Shown piece by piece: positions 51,517 to 62,454 of a DNA stretch of 64,000 nucleotides; the stretch's first letter is position 1; each line of letters begins with the position of its first letter. This DNA is from Channa striata. Lineage: Eukaryota > Chordata > Actinopteri > Anabantiformes > Channidae. The notes under the pieces were generated by a model. That model was not told where the DNA came from and searched no databases. It saw nothing but the letters and a program-made list of their open reading frames with translations. A program made the position numbers and the translations under genes. The stretch lies in the NCBI GenBank assembly GCA_033026295.1, contig CM065168.1:43784875-43848874 (forward strand). The letters run 5' to 3'.

Positions 51517-54500
51517 CTCCCAGCCGCAAGTAGGTCATAGTCATCTCTCTCCCATCCAAACTGCAACAGGAGATAAAAACAAAAGTTACATTCCTGAACG
51601 TTCCTCTTTCTCTCCCACACACACACAAAAAAACACAGCGTGACTTATTAAACAGACACTAAGATCATCACTTTTTTGAGAAACATCAGCCGCATGTAAC
51701 TTGTCCTCGTGGCTCTTTTTTTGACCACACAAGTGAAACAAATGTTCACACTGTTTACTGATAAGCCAACACATGAATATCACCTAAGATAAATAGTGTC
51801 ACAACCCAGTGGACAAGAAACTGAATTCTGCAGTGTTTACTGACTAATTACCATTATTACAGTAATTACAATAATTATTAAAGTAAGGATAAAGGGAGAT
51901 TAAGTATGTCCTAATTTCCCCGTTTGCTACTTTCTAGTTCCTTCGCTTGTGTCAAACGTACGGTGTGGATGAGCGGCCCCAGTGCCACGGCGCTGTCCAC
52001 ACAGCGTCCTGTTACCACAATGTCTGCCCCAAGATCAAGACAACGAACGATAGGAGCAGCTCTGAAGAAGAACACAGGGAGAGAGTGTGAGAGTAACTCT
52101 GCCTTCATGACAAACCTGCATCGTCCCGTTTGTACTTTGTGGAATCAAATTGAACTTAATCGGAATAAAGCATCACACTTGGAACCACAGAGCAGGTTCC
52201 TACCCGAGGTAAGCGTTCATGCTGTGAAGCGTTTGAGGTAACTGTTGCTTGGTGCTGTCGTCTGCCATCCTCACTTCAGAGAGGCTGTTCCTCTGAAACC
52301 AGAGCACAGATCAAGTCACAGTGTCTTATAATGAAACGATGATAATGATGGCGATGGGGAATTCTTACATGGGGCATGAGGTCATCGCCAGTCACCACTG
52401 CAACCTTCAGTTCCAGTCCAGCTTTTCGGATGACTTCCTGCACAGCCTGTGCACATGCCAGAGGATTGACACCTCCTGCGTTGCTGATGACACGGATGCC
52501 TGCAAACATGAGACTGTGACGTTATATTAGGCAGGTGAAATATAAAAACAAATGAATGCATGTTTTTGTCAAGAAGCATAGTGGAAATGTTATTTGTTGG
52601 CACCAATTTCAGCTGTTACATTATGATTAATTTTATTTGGAAATTTTGGATAAGAATTCCATAAAGCAAAGCATTTGTTAATAACAAAGTGACAACAGAT
52701 CTTCACAAAGTTAATACAAATAAGCATAAATAGTAAATGGTGTGCACTCAAGGTGGAACAGTTCATGTAAAAAAAATCTGAGCCATTCAGTCTGCTTAGT
52801 CCCACTTTGGAGCGTGGCATGGAAAAAATGATGACAGCTCAGGAGAGGAGGAGAGTCGGATACGGAGAAGAACTACTACACTAGCTCCTACAGCATTTCA
52901 ACAGATGCAGACTGGAGACAGTCCACAGCTAAAGTGGGGAGTTTACAGTGAAGCATGTGTAGCCCTGTGCAGTCGTAGATGATGCAGGATTTCAGCACTT
53001 TATGAAAGTTCTAGGTATAATAACACTCTCACTAACCTACCAGCTTGTAGGTGTGAATGTGACTGGTTGTCTCCCTGCAGAATATCCCGTCTTTGGCCCA
53101 ATATTTATATTGCTCATGTTCTTGGCATTAATTTTGAGGCAAATTAACTTTTGCCATGTTCAAATGTGCACCACCAGGGTCCCTGCTTCACTAAAATTGT
53201 ACTGAACCAAACAAAAAAATTTGACCTCAGAATGTTTTTCTGATGGCCCCGATCCCCATGCGTAGTGTAACAACACAGTTTGGGTGAGAGGTCTCACGTC
53301 TGACCTGTGTACAGTCTGTTGAAAGTCTGCAGACAAGCAAAAACGCTGATTCAATGTTCACAGTGTGAGGAAACTAAAGATGCGCAATAATGTCTGTGTG
53401 CCCCGGAGACACTAGATGGATCACAGCTCTGAAATCATGCACAGAGGATGAGGATTGGTGAAGCTGAGCCACAAACCACCCACAGTGCTCACGAGCAGCA
53501 GAAGGTTTCTGTTGTAACTCATTCTCACATCAGTTGAGATAAATTCTCTCACCTTTCCTGTGGATGTCGTTGATGAATGGAGCCAGAGCAACGTGCACAA
53601 AGTCTGGAGCGTAACCCAAATTCTACAGGATGAGAGAAGGCTGAGATGAGAATAACCTTCCACCGTGAGTTACTACAGGAGGAGAACTGTGTGGCTTTTA
53701 CTTTCACGATGAGCATGAAAGCTCAAAAACATGTTCAGTGAAATGGGAAATCTGTAAATCTGACACAAGCATCGACATTTCTGTGTGAAATTCAACTCAT
53801 CAGCACCCACTGGTGGACAAACTTTGTGAAGGAGAAACCAGTTCAACTGTTCCTCAAACATATGTTGATGTTTCTCCACTGAGGTGAATTTTACCATTCA
53901 AATTTAAATAAAGTAAAGACAAACAGTAAGAGACATATAACTCTCAATGTCAAACTGAGGAATAGACACAGGACAGCAGCTTTAAAGGGAAAATGATTTG
54001 TGTTGCATCAAAATATATCATCAAACCTTTAATTTAGAGACACAAAAATAACTAAAAATAATTACAGTCTTGGAAACACTGTGTACATAATGTTCATATG
54101 AAAAATATACGAGGCAAATCTGATACTGGTGGAAAAAACTGACACCAATTATGAAACTGCAAAAATGAAAACTGAGTCCAAATGGAAAATTTACTTTAAG
54201 CTCTTGTTTGTTCCCATTCTGCATAAAATAAAGTGTTTCTACAATAAGATTTAAAAGCTGAGCATGCAAAACGTCTCATCTTAACATCTAATCTCACAAC
54301 TATCCTCGTTTTAAGGCTTCCCAGTAAAAGTGGCCCTCACAAATATAGAGATACAGCAACAACCGCACGGATGTAACTCACGGGCATTTTGCTCCTGGCG
54401 GCCGTGAGCAGAGACATGGTGATTTCACTGAGGTAGTCGAACACCAGGAAGTCCAGCTTCCCACCGTGGATCAACTGAGGCACTGACACACACACAGGTT

Positions 54501-55264
54501 ACTCCACTGACATTACCATTAACACAAATCACCACAACACAAACACGATAAAAAATAACGAAATAAATTATGGATAAAATTGATATAAAATAAAAGCTGC
54601 TTCAGAGGCCTAATATTGCACATAGTTATTATTATTTGCATGTCACTGTACAATCCAGAAGCATCAGTGTTATTGGTAAAAAATGACTTTTTAAACTAAA
54701 TCAAATGCACTTTATCAGCACATTTAACCAGATAAAAATGATGTCTGCGTTTTCATAATTCAGCACTTCTTTCCTTCCTTCCTTCTGCCACATTGCAAAA
54801 TATTAGGCTCCATGTATCTGCAGATGTTTGTGTATTGGTACCATTATATTTCATACTGTACGTACACAGACTTTAGCTAGGGAAGCTTTCACAGGCTTGT
54901 ACTTTCTCAATCCCTGCTGCATATCTGAAAATTATCGTTACACACATTTAACCCTTTAGTTGTTTATTAGCATAGACAAGCTAACCGACGCTATTATTAA
55001 TACATGTGCATTGTTTGTCACGGTACCTGACGTGGCCGTGTCCCCCCAGAACCCAGAGGCACAGCCGATCCGGACCAGTCTGGTCCCGGCAGAACTTGTG
55101 TAACTTCTGAATGTGGTTCTGTTTGTTTCACCTAAACTCGAGCTGAAGTGCAAAAACTTGGCGTCGAAACACAAAGTGACGCACTTTACGGAGCTCGTGA
55201 GGCGCGACAAGCGGCGGGAAGCTGCGGCCGCGCTACGGACAGCAGGCGCCAATGTAAACAGCAT
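38848..55264 (-). CDS. AtuA-family (acyclic terpene utilization-like) protein, 20 exons
   Basis: Exons 5' to 3': 55027-55264, 54382-54482, 53553-53622, 52369-52499, 52204-52292, 51962-52061, 51517-51560, 50814-50891, 50534-50730, 48692-48750, 48380-48486, 48181-48283, 47502-47601, 46497-46536, 46323-46374, 45971-46061, 43107-43190, 42730-42847, 39886-39976, 38848-38922. They total 1,968 nt (655 residues). Every junction is GT-AG and in phase. The start at 'MLFTLAPAVRSAAAASRRLS' gives an Arg-rich, acid-free N-terminus like a mitochondrial presequence. The AtuA domain (about 63-450) shows 'VRIGCASGFWGD', 'RVISNAGGVNPLACA', 'ADIVVTGRCVDSAVALGP', 'HLIECGAQSTGGIFTDW', 'EPVSFGTVAEQLVYEIGDP'-like text, and 'GGRPRVSPVL'. 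The C-terminal ferredoxin-like domain has 'ARSGDKGDSANIG'-type 'YTRSGDKGDSANIG' and 'LPGIHGLNFVLQ'. In bacteria AtuA belongs to citronellol/geraniol catabolism; the animal substrate is unknown. Confidence 0.9.
40146..40177. repeat. (GT)n microsatellite
   Basis: Sixteen GT units in an intron (exon 18-19) of the AtuA-like gene. Confidence 0.9.
40436..40462. repeat. (CA)n microsatellite
   Basis: About 13 CA units in the same intron as the (GT)n at 40,146, in the opposite sense. Together they form a possible inverted dinucleotide pair. Confidence 0.9.
43640..45810. repeat. Degenerate 'AACCTCTTTAA / AAGGACCTTT' repeats
   Basis: Blocks near 43,660-43,960, 44,580-44,760 and 45,700-45,810 repeat diverged phrases such as CTTAAGGACCTTTAGCACC, GGAACCTCCTCAACGGCC, CCTCTTTAATGC and TCTAAAGGACATTAAG. 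They look like a decayed short-unit array spread through the 2.8-kb intron between exons 16 and 17 of the AtuA-like gene. Confidence 0.5.
46702..46726. repeat. (TG)n microsatellite
   Basis: Twelve TG units in the intron between exons 13 and 14 of the AtuA-like gene. Confidence 0.9.
48285..48318. repeat. (CA)n microsatellite at an intron acceptor
   Basis: About 16 CA units with one AA interruption end two bases from the acceptor of AtuA-like exon 12 (48,283). On the coding strand this is a (GT)n tract directly before the AG. Confidence 0.85.
51481..51514. repeat. (GT)n microsatellite at an intron donor
   Basis: Seventeen GT units adjoin the donor of AtuA-like exon 7 (exon edge 51,517). On the coding strand the intron starts GTACAC then runs (AC)n. 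Confidence 0.9.
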
Positions 55265-57489
55265 TATGAATTTACATAAACAAAAGAATAAGACGAAGAA
55301 AAGCAAGGATCGTCTGGGACAAGTTCAAGGTGCTCCCACTGGGTCCATCCATTAAAAACAGTCCGACAGGAAACACGGAACAAGTGCAGCGATGGTTCCT
55401 TCCTCTTCCGCTCATTTCACGCTATGAACCATGTGTTCACGTTATGGAAGAAAACAATAGCAGGAAACAGATTTAAGATTTAAAAACCTTAGTAACTCAA
55501 GCCTGTTAGATATTACAGTAAGTCTGGTTTAATAACTCAAGTCAGATGTTAGATTTTTTTATCATCATTGTAAACGATGTCTAAAATGTTACTCCAAGTT
55601 ATCATTTGCAGTTGTGTCGTAATGTTATATTTTAAAGCAATAATGTTATAATTAATACTTAATCCCTTTTATCTCATTTTATTATTTTTTTATGTTTTAT
55701 AGTTGTAAATTTGGCCATGCATTGTGCACAACTAAAGTGCACAGTCAGATAACTTCGTCTTTTAATCTCATATTTTTTTATGTTTCACTTTTGCCTTTTT
55801 TACAAAGTTATTTCAAGAGACAGGGAACATAGGAAGAGAAATTAGGTTTTACAACCGTGTGCATGAATCGTCTGTCCTAACCCTTTTTTTTTACATTAAA
55901 GAGTATTTATCCTGAAATGTAATGTCCATTAACACAAAAATATACGCCAAACTCATTCTTTGAACCCAATCATTAACATAAGTTGGTTCCATAAATTAAC
56001 TATTCACTTCACCTGAATCTATCATTACTTAAAATTACTATAAAATAATAATACATTTCATTAACTTTTAAATATATTTTGTACTCTAGATGTATTAATT
56101 TTAGATAGATTTATATATTATCTTAACAAGTGTATTTTCTTCTTTACATATATGATCAAATTACATTCTGTAGTTGAATAATCCCTCAATTGTTCTTGAT
56201 AAAATTGATTAAGAATTATTATTGTTAAGACTGTTTTCCTGGAAATAAACTTGCTCATGAATAGAGATAATAGCAATAACAGTGGTTTTGCAACATGCAA
56301 AGAAGCCGCCTTTTCCCTTCCACGCTGACAAAACAAGACGAAAACCAACAGTTCCATCATTTTTCTGACAGGACACCTGCTCACAGAAGACAGGACTGTG
56401 TGGACTCAGAGACACAGATCTAAAGGTTGGTCTCCTTACGCTCTTTTAATAGATACAAATGTACTAAAGGTTATGGCTACGCAACATTATTTAAATGTAA
56501 ATAATACTGCAAAAAAGTTCACCTAGTTCGTTCTCTAGTTCATGTTTTTCTTAACAGAGTGAAGAAAACGTTTATTGCACCGAATCACATTCTTCTTTTA
56601 AATAAGTCAATCAAGTTGTGCTCAATTTTAAATATTTGAAAGCAAATATTGAAATAAGCGTTCTTGAAACTGACATTTGTGTTCCATAATAGTTTTCACA
56701 ATATGTATATGTTGATATTTGAATTCTTTCAGTGACCACAGGATGGTGTATTATATTATATTTTAAATTTTATAAATAGCTTGGTGTGTGCTGGCTAATC
56801 TCCCCTCTCATTTGAAACGGGCCATATTTCACTACTAATCCCTTCAGAAACTGTGGAAATTTTGGGCTTTATTGTTAAGATGTAATATTGATATTAGTCA
56901 GCTTTAGCAGTACCGATAGGTGGATTTTGTTACCTTTGGACAGAGCCAGGCCTGTTTACCCTAATTTTAATCCACGTGTTAAACTTAGCCACTCTCTCCT
57001 GACTGTAGCTTCATATTCAATTGACAGATATGACAGAGGTATTCATTTTGACATCTAAATCTGGGCAAAAAAATAAATAAACCTGGTTTCCCTGTCAATA
57101 CGAACAAGGCTTTCTCATCATATGACCATTTCACTTGTGGTAAACAACAAATTGGTATGTTAATGCTGTCAGGAAAACATAAAATAATTGCTCCTTTAGA
57201 TGTGACCACTCAACGCTTCAATTGCTTGTTTTAATAATGCAAATTTTACTTGCAGTGTTATGCAAAGCTCAATTTTAAGTCGCTCACATATTTTATGTAC
57301 ATTTTTCTGTTATGCAGACGACACCCACCTTTATGTGATAGATATAGTTGATGCTAGATGATGCAAGAACCTCTTGTCAAAGAAATTTTAACTGAACAAC
57401 AGATCAAATGTGCCTAATCTGCAGAAAGTGCAACTACTGTTTTGAGCTGCCTCTTCTCAAAGGTCATTTAGAAATAACATAAAATTTTT
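55265..57489. other. Intergenic; upstream of AtuA-like gene and GPCR
   Basis: Divergent upstream space between the minus-strand AtuA-like gene and the plus-strand GPCR. Bases near 55,200-55,260 are CpG-rich and overlap the AtuA-like first exon. The block 56,225-56,430 is duplicated at 59,457-59,600 and listed separately. The rest is very AT-rich with no gene recognised. Confidence 0.55.
56225..56430 (+). repeat. Duplicated upstream block of the GPCR gene
   Basis: Resembles 59,457-59,600 upstream of the GPCR pseudogene: shared order of 'TTTTGCAACATGCAAAGAA', 'GACAAAACAAGACGAAAACC' and 'TTTCTGACAGGACAC'. It ends in TCTAAAG|GTTGGT, a possible splice donor. It may be a 5' non-coding exon or promoter conserved with the gene copies. 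It has no usable start codon in the frame that would join the receptor exon. Confidence 0.6.
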
Positions 57490-58473
57490 ATGATTCCATA
57501 CTTCAGTAGTTTCCAGACCACATGCATTATGCTGTCCTGTGTCTGCTCTTTCTCAGGCGTTCAGGATGACAATGCCCCCACCTCCTCCTCCAACGACTCT
57601 GCGCTGCCGCCTCTCCACTGCACCACAAACACCTCCCTCTATCCACCAGTCTTCATTTGCTTTGATGATAATCTTAGCTCCCAAATCTTCATCGCCTTAG
57701 CAGTCACCAATCTGCTCCTCCTCCCTCTCTTCGTCCTCATCCTCTGGATGGGTTTCAAAAGATGGAGGAATCATGACTCTACAGGAATTACAACCCACTC
57801 TGATGTCTTTGCCTACTGCATGGCTGCTGTGGACATCATCAGTGTTTTGGGATCAGTTTTCTTCTTTTGTGCCATCTACACATGCAGTCCATGGATGAAG
57901 ATCATCGGCTATTACGCCTTCTCCCTCACGTACCCTGGACAGACTTTTTTCCACTGTCTGACTTGTTTGGAGCGTTACATGGCTGTCGTTCACCCTGTCA
58001 CCTACCTGAGTCTGAAACAGGCAGGCGGCTTTAGGATTAGAAACATCAGCATTGCTTGTGTTTTGCTGCTGTGCGTCGGTTCAGTGGTTTTAGCAGTTTT
58101 GTACTTCCCCACTTTTCCCTCGGCTCCGGTTTTTTTCATCTTTACCTCCACCATATTGTTTGTCCTTTTATGCAGTTTTTCTGTTGTCTATGTTATGATT
58201 CGTCTAGGACTGGGAAAAGTTAGTGGGGACAGACAAAAGATTGACCAATCTAAGCAGAGGGCGTTCCATACCATCATCGCTATTACTGGTGCACTTGTGT
58301 TGAGGTCTTGTGGGTTAATGCTGTGCAGTGTCATTTTTAATTCACAAACTGGATGGAATGCTTGTCTTATATTAATGTCTGGATTGTGGATGTGTTTGCC
58401 AAGTAGTCTGGTTTTACCTCTACTGTTTCTCCACAGAGCAGGAAAACTATCTTGTTTTTTCCAAGTTGAATAA
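57490..58473 (+). CDS. Divergent orphan class A GPCR (copy 1)
   Basis: A single coding exon of 327 codons with seven hydrophobic spans. TM1 holds 'IALAVTNLLLLPLFVLILW', TM2 'AAVDIISVLGSVFFF', TM3 ends 'CLTCLERYMAVVHPVTYL' (ERY in place of DRY), TM4 'ISIACVLLLCVGSVVLAVL', TM5 'TSTILFVLLCSFSVVYVMI', TM6 'RAFHTIIAITGALVLRSCG', TM7 'GLWMCLPSSLVLPLLFL'. Missing marks: no CWxP in TM6, no clear NPxxY in TM7, and no ECL2 Cys for the usual TM3 disulfide. The extracellular N-terminus is Ser/Thr-rich with Asn glycosylation sequons (NDS, NTS). The start is uncertain: Met at 57,490 or Met at 57,529. A polypyrimidine-AG at 57,557 could instead be a splice acceptor. It shares 'VSGDR..DQ.K.RAF' and 'VLPLL.LHRAGKL' with the copy at 62,455. 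The ligand is unknown. Confidence 0.8.
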   Translation: MIPYFSSFQTTCIMLSCVCSFSGVQDDNAPTSSSNDSALPPLHCTTNTSLYPPVFICFDDNLSSQIFIALAVTNLLLLPLFVLILWMGFKRWRNHDSTGITTHSDVFAYCMAAVDIISVLGSVFFFCAIYTCSPWMKIIGYYAFSLTYPGQTFFHCLTCLERYMAVVHPVTYLSLKQAGGFRIRNISIACVLLLCVGSVVLAVLYFPTFPSAPVFFIFTSTILFVLLCSFSVVYVMIRLGLGKVSGDRQKIDQSKQRAFHTIIAITGALVLRSCGLMLCSVIFNSQTGWNACLILMSGLWMCLPSSLVLPLLFLHRAGKLSCFFQVE

Positions 58474-58631
58474 GGATGAAGTCTAGGGAAAAGGGAGTTA
58501 CACAAATTTTGAGAATCATACGACAGAATGTTAGAATAGTTACACTGAATGAATTCTTAGTATAGACTAAAAATGTAAGATATTTTTAAACAAGCAAAAT
58601 GCTTTGATGGCTGTCATTGGGTGAGACATGC

Positions 58632-58670
<39 letters not shown>

Positions 58671-58671
58671 C
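58632..58671. repeat. (ACAG)n microsatellite
   Basis: About nine ACAG units just 3' of GPCR copy 1. They run into a dispersed repeat (to about 58,790) with 'AGAGTCACCAAACATACACG' and 'CTTTGGACTGTTGGAGGAAA', the reverse of a common fish element. Another piece of that family lies at about 59,195-59,350. Confidence 0.85.
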
Positions 58672-59018
58672 ACAGACATTAACACTCACATCCACACAAT
58701 TTTAGAGTCACCAAACATACACGTCTTTGGACTGTTGGAGGAAACCCCGGCAAATATGGGGGAAACTCGCAAACTACAAAAAAGGCCAAACAACTCTGTT
58801 GCCTGTTTCTATATTTCCAGTTGCTACAATTTAAAAGCTTAAACTTTAAAAAGAGTTTATTCATGGCATGATTTGCATCTAAACATTTTCTTTCAAGTGT
58901 TTTACATTTTAATCATCCTGAAGTTTGCGTCAGAAATGACCTATTGAATTGAAATACATATTTTTTTAATCTGAATTAGTCTGGCTCTGTTTTGGTTGAA
59001 TATAAACTTCCTCTCTTT

Positions 59019-59038
59019 TATATATATATATATATATA
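59019..59038. repeat. (TA)n microsatellite
   Basis: About ten TA units in AT-rich DNA between GPCR copy 1 and the pseudogene. Confidence 0.8.
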
Positions 59039-59456
59039 GTAGACAGTTTTCAATTATAATTATGTTAGCTTTATTATAAAGTTTACTGTGTAATTTAACA
59101 AGCTCTTGGGTTAAGTGTCTCAATAAGGACAGCGAGATGAGATGATGGCCAGTCGCACTGTCTCACAGCCACAGGGTCTCTTTTGTTAATGATTTGCTGA
59201 AATATTTTCCATATGTTTCTGCGGGCGTCCTTCAGCTCTGGTTTCCTCCCACAGTACAAACACAAGCATTAAAATAACTGGTGACTGTAAAATGTCCGTA
59301 GGAGTGAACGTCAGCGTGAACGGTTGTGTGTCTCCCTGTGATGGACTGCTGAGCTTTTTACCCTCACCCTCCACCCCAAACAGTACAGTTCAGATCATGG
59401 ATGGGGGGGAAGGGGGAATTGTTATTACTGGAAATACACTGGCCCATCAAGGCAGA

Positions 59457-60480
59457 TTGTAATAACAATGTTTTGCATCATGCAAAGAACCTGCCTATTT
59501 CCATCCAACACAGACAAAAACAACACAAAAACCAACATATACATCATTCTTCTGACAGAACACGCGTTCAGAAAAGGCATGTTATTACACACACTGATCT
59601 AAATTATTGTTGTGGATTATTACAATCCTGCTTTTATTTTTTTTTCATTTTTCTAGACTTCTTATAAAACTTCTCATAAAGCGTCTTCAGTCATCATACA
59701 TACCTCCAACTCCAACAACTCCCACTTACATAATCTGCTCTGCTTTATAAATGTTTCTATCCTCATAGTCCTTAAATGATTTTACTGTTCTCTTTCATTC
59801 TCTATCCTCTCTACATCATTATTCTCTGGATCGGTTCCCAGGTTTATGTGTTCACCTACTACACTGTAATTATTGTGGATATTGTGCCATGTGCAGTTCA
59901 TGGATCATTTTTCTTATAAATAGACTTTGTATCCTTAACTTGTTTAGTACATTGTTACAACATCTCATTTTCTAAGTTGAAACTGTCTGAAAGATGATAA
60001 TTCTACTCTCTGTTCATTATTGAGGTCAGAGTGGATGGACTGTTGTACTGGAGGCATTTTATTAAGATATGGTTCTACTCATTAAATTTTATTATGTTGG
60101 ATTGGAAACATTAGTACTGGTCGTATGTTACTGATGTTCTTCCTCAAATTCCCCACAGCTTTATTTTTTTGCCACATTTATCTCCACCATATCTCAGCAT
60201 CATTGTTTCAGTAGCCTTCTCCTTCTCCACACTGCAAATTATCTAGGACGGGAGAAATTGGGTGGGAACAGGGAAATTATTGTTTTGCCAGAGCAGAGAA
60301 TTTTCCATTAAATCCAGGCCGTTATTGGCAACACTAATGTTCAGGATAGTTGGACAAAACTCATGATTTGCAATATAATTATTGTTTTAGAGGAAAGAAT
60401 TGGGAAAGATGGATGTGCAATGTTAATGTCTGCACTCTGGATGTATTAAGGGTGAAATCTAGAAAAAACTAAATAGCATG
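59457..60480 (+). pseudogene. Decayed GPCR copy with its upstream block
   Basis: The part 59,457-59,600 aligns with 56,225-56,430 upstream of GPCR copy 1. From about 59,690 the DNA follows copy 1 with many gaps and stops: 'CATCATTATTCTCTGGATCG' matches the TM1 end. 'CTAGGACGGGAGAAATTGGG' at about 60,242 matches the 'LGLGKVSGDR' region. 'GCAATGTTAATGTCTGCACT' at about 60,418 matches 'CLILMSGLWM' of TM7. The TM2-TM3 part is largely lost and no frame longer than a few dozen codons stays open. It is a non-processed tandem duplicate. Confidence 0.75.
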
Positions 60481-62454
60481 ACAATAAAAAACGAAAGATG
60501 CTTGGACTAGGCTGCAAAGCAGTACTGACAACGGAAAACTTCAACGTTCAGCTTTCTGGAATCCAGCTAATTGTAGTGTAAGACTTGAAACCCAATCTGC
60601 CCCAGCCATCAAACACAGATGGTGTGTTAGAGTCCGTGGACTGTAATAATGTGTTTTCAAATCCAATCTGTGGCCACAAGGCTTTGGTACATTATTCAGA
60701 GGAGTCCGTCTGTTTCTGTATCAGGTGACATTGGGATATAGTTTAAAAAATCTGAATGAATTCTGGGAATGGGTAACATACTTCTGGAACCAGCTGAGCC
60801 TCTTATTTCAAAATCCTGCATTTTAGGGGATAAACTCCTGGACAGTCAGTCTCTGATTTATGATGTTTTTCTTTCTTCACTCACATTGCTGTGGTGTTGG
60901 TGATGAGATGTTCTGCAAAATTATAATTAATATGTTTCGTTTGTTTACGGGGCCTACAAAGGTATTATAATATTAATGTTTTCTGTTAAGGAGTAAGGTT
61001 TAATTTTATTACCAATATTACCTTAAGCTCAAGTAATCATAACTCTATAAACCATCTGTAAAAAAACAGATGACTCCATCCATAAAGTCAAAGTAGCACC
61101 TAAGCTTATTAACAGCTATAATTTCCCCAAAATCCAACCCACGAGACAATGTTTGAAATACCGTGATTCTCCTTTTCCAATTCAACAATATGATGAGATA
61201 TTATATTCAAGTCTTGGTCATTTAGTTTTGTAGTGTGTTTAACTATATGTTAATGTAATTTGGCTATTTTATTCTATTTAATTATATTTACTGTAGTTAA
61301 CTTGTAGTTAATTTTAACAAATGTTTTTTTGGTTTAGCTGCATTACTAATATAAAGTTTGTTATTATTTCAAGTAATGAGATGAGTTTGGTGTCCATCAA
61401 AACCTGAACCCCACAGTCTGTTTAACTGTTGTAACTTACTTTTTTAATTTACAGATTATTTTATTGATTTGTGGTTTACTTTGTTGTACTTGCTATTGTT
61501 GTCATTTTGCCATTATTGCATGATCTTTTTCAAACTGATGCTTATTATTCTAGTTACTAATGGGTGGGTTTGTTTTAGCAGGAGCATTATGGACCACACC
61601 AAACTTTACTGATCTACACACAGCTCAACTGTTTGCTGTTTGACCCGCTGATTCTCAAAATGTCACTTTCACACAATCACTTTGACACTTTGAGTAAAAT
61701 GCTATGAACCGTTTCATATCTGAAGTGTCACATTGTCTTCATGTTTGTATCACAAAAAGTTATTTGCAAGTATTACAAATTTTCAATTATTTGTCCCGGT
61801 GGCTGAAGATCTACACTTTAACTCACTCATACTTACTGTGTGTTGTGGTGTGTGTCGCACAAAACAATGCGAAAAAACACATTAACAAATATCACGAGCT
61901 TAAAAAAAATTATTAGACAAACACATTTGTAATGCACAAAGGGAAGGTGATTTATTCTGTAATTTGCAACCTGCTGCCATTACCTTAGTCAGTCAATCAA
62001 ACTGTGTTTGTACTGGCTGATGTAAATGCAAAAGCAACACAGATGAAAATTGTAATGAGGTTGACTAAAATCGCAGTAAAAATAACATCAACCAAAAAGA
62101 GAATCACAGAGCCCAAAAGGGACGAAGAAATATTGAAATGAGAAAGGACTGCAAGAATAAGTGATGCCAAAATCTGTTCCAATCACATGTTTAATAACCC
62201 GAGAGGCAGCCCTGATTCATACATTCACTACAAAAGTGTCGTATACATAAACTAAGCAAAAGAAATTTAAAATCAATGCAGAAACGGACAGGCAACATTT
62301 AAACAGGTTTAATTTACTCCCTCTTTGTGGTCCTGGTTATTTCTGAGGCAGTACAAATGAGAATCATCCACAATTTTTCTAAACAACAGAAACACAGTTT
62401 CCTAAAGTTTTAAACGACACTCGACTTCATTACTTGTACATTGTACATGTTTTT
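60481..62454. other. AT-rich intergenic between GPCR pseudogene and copy 2
   Basis: No gene recognised. A short hydrophobic frame at 61,997-62,182 (minus) has no partner exon. The right part should contain the 3' UTR of the minus-strand receptor; AATAAA on minus lies near 61,951. Confidence 0.5.

Noticed and set aside
61997..62182. 61-codon hydrophobic minus-strand frame
   Set aside because: Looks like a membrane segment, but AT-rich DNA yields such frames often and no adjoining exon was found.
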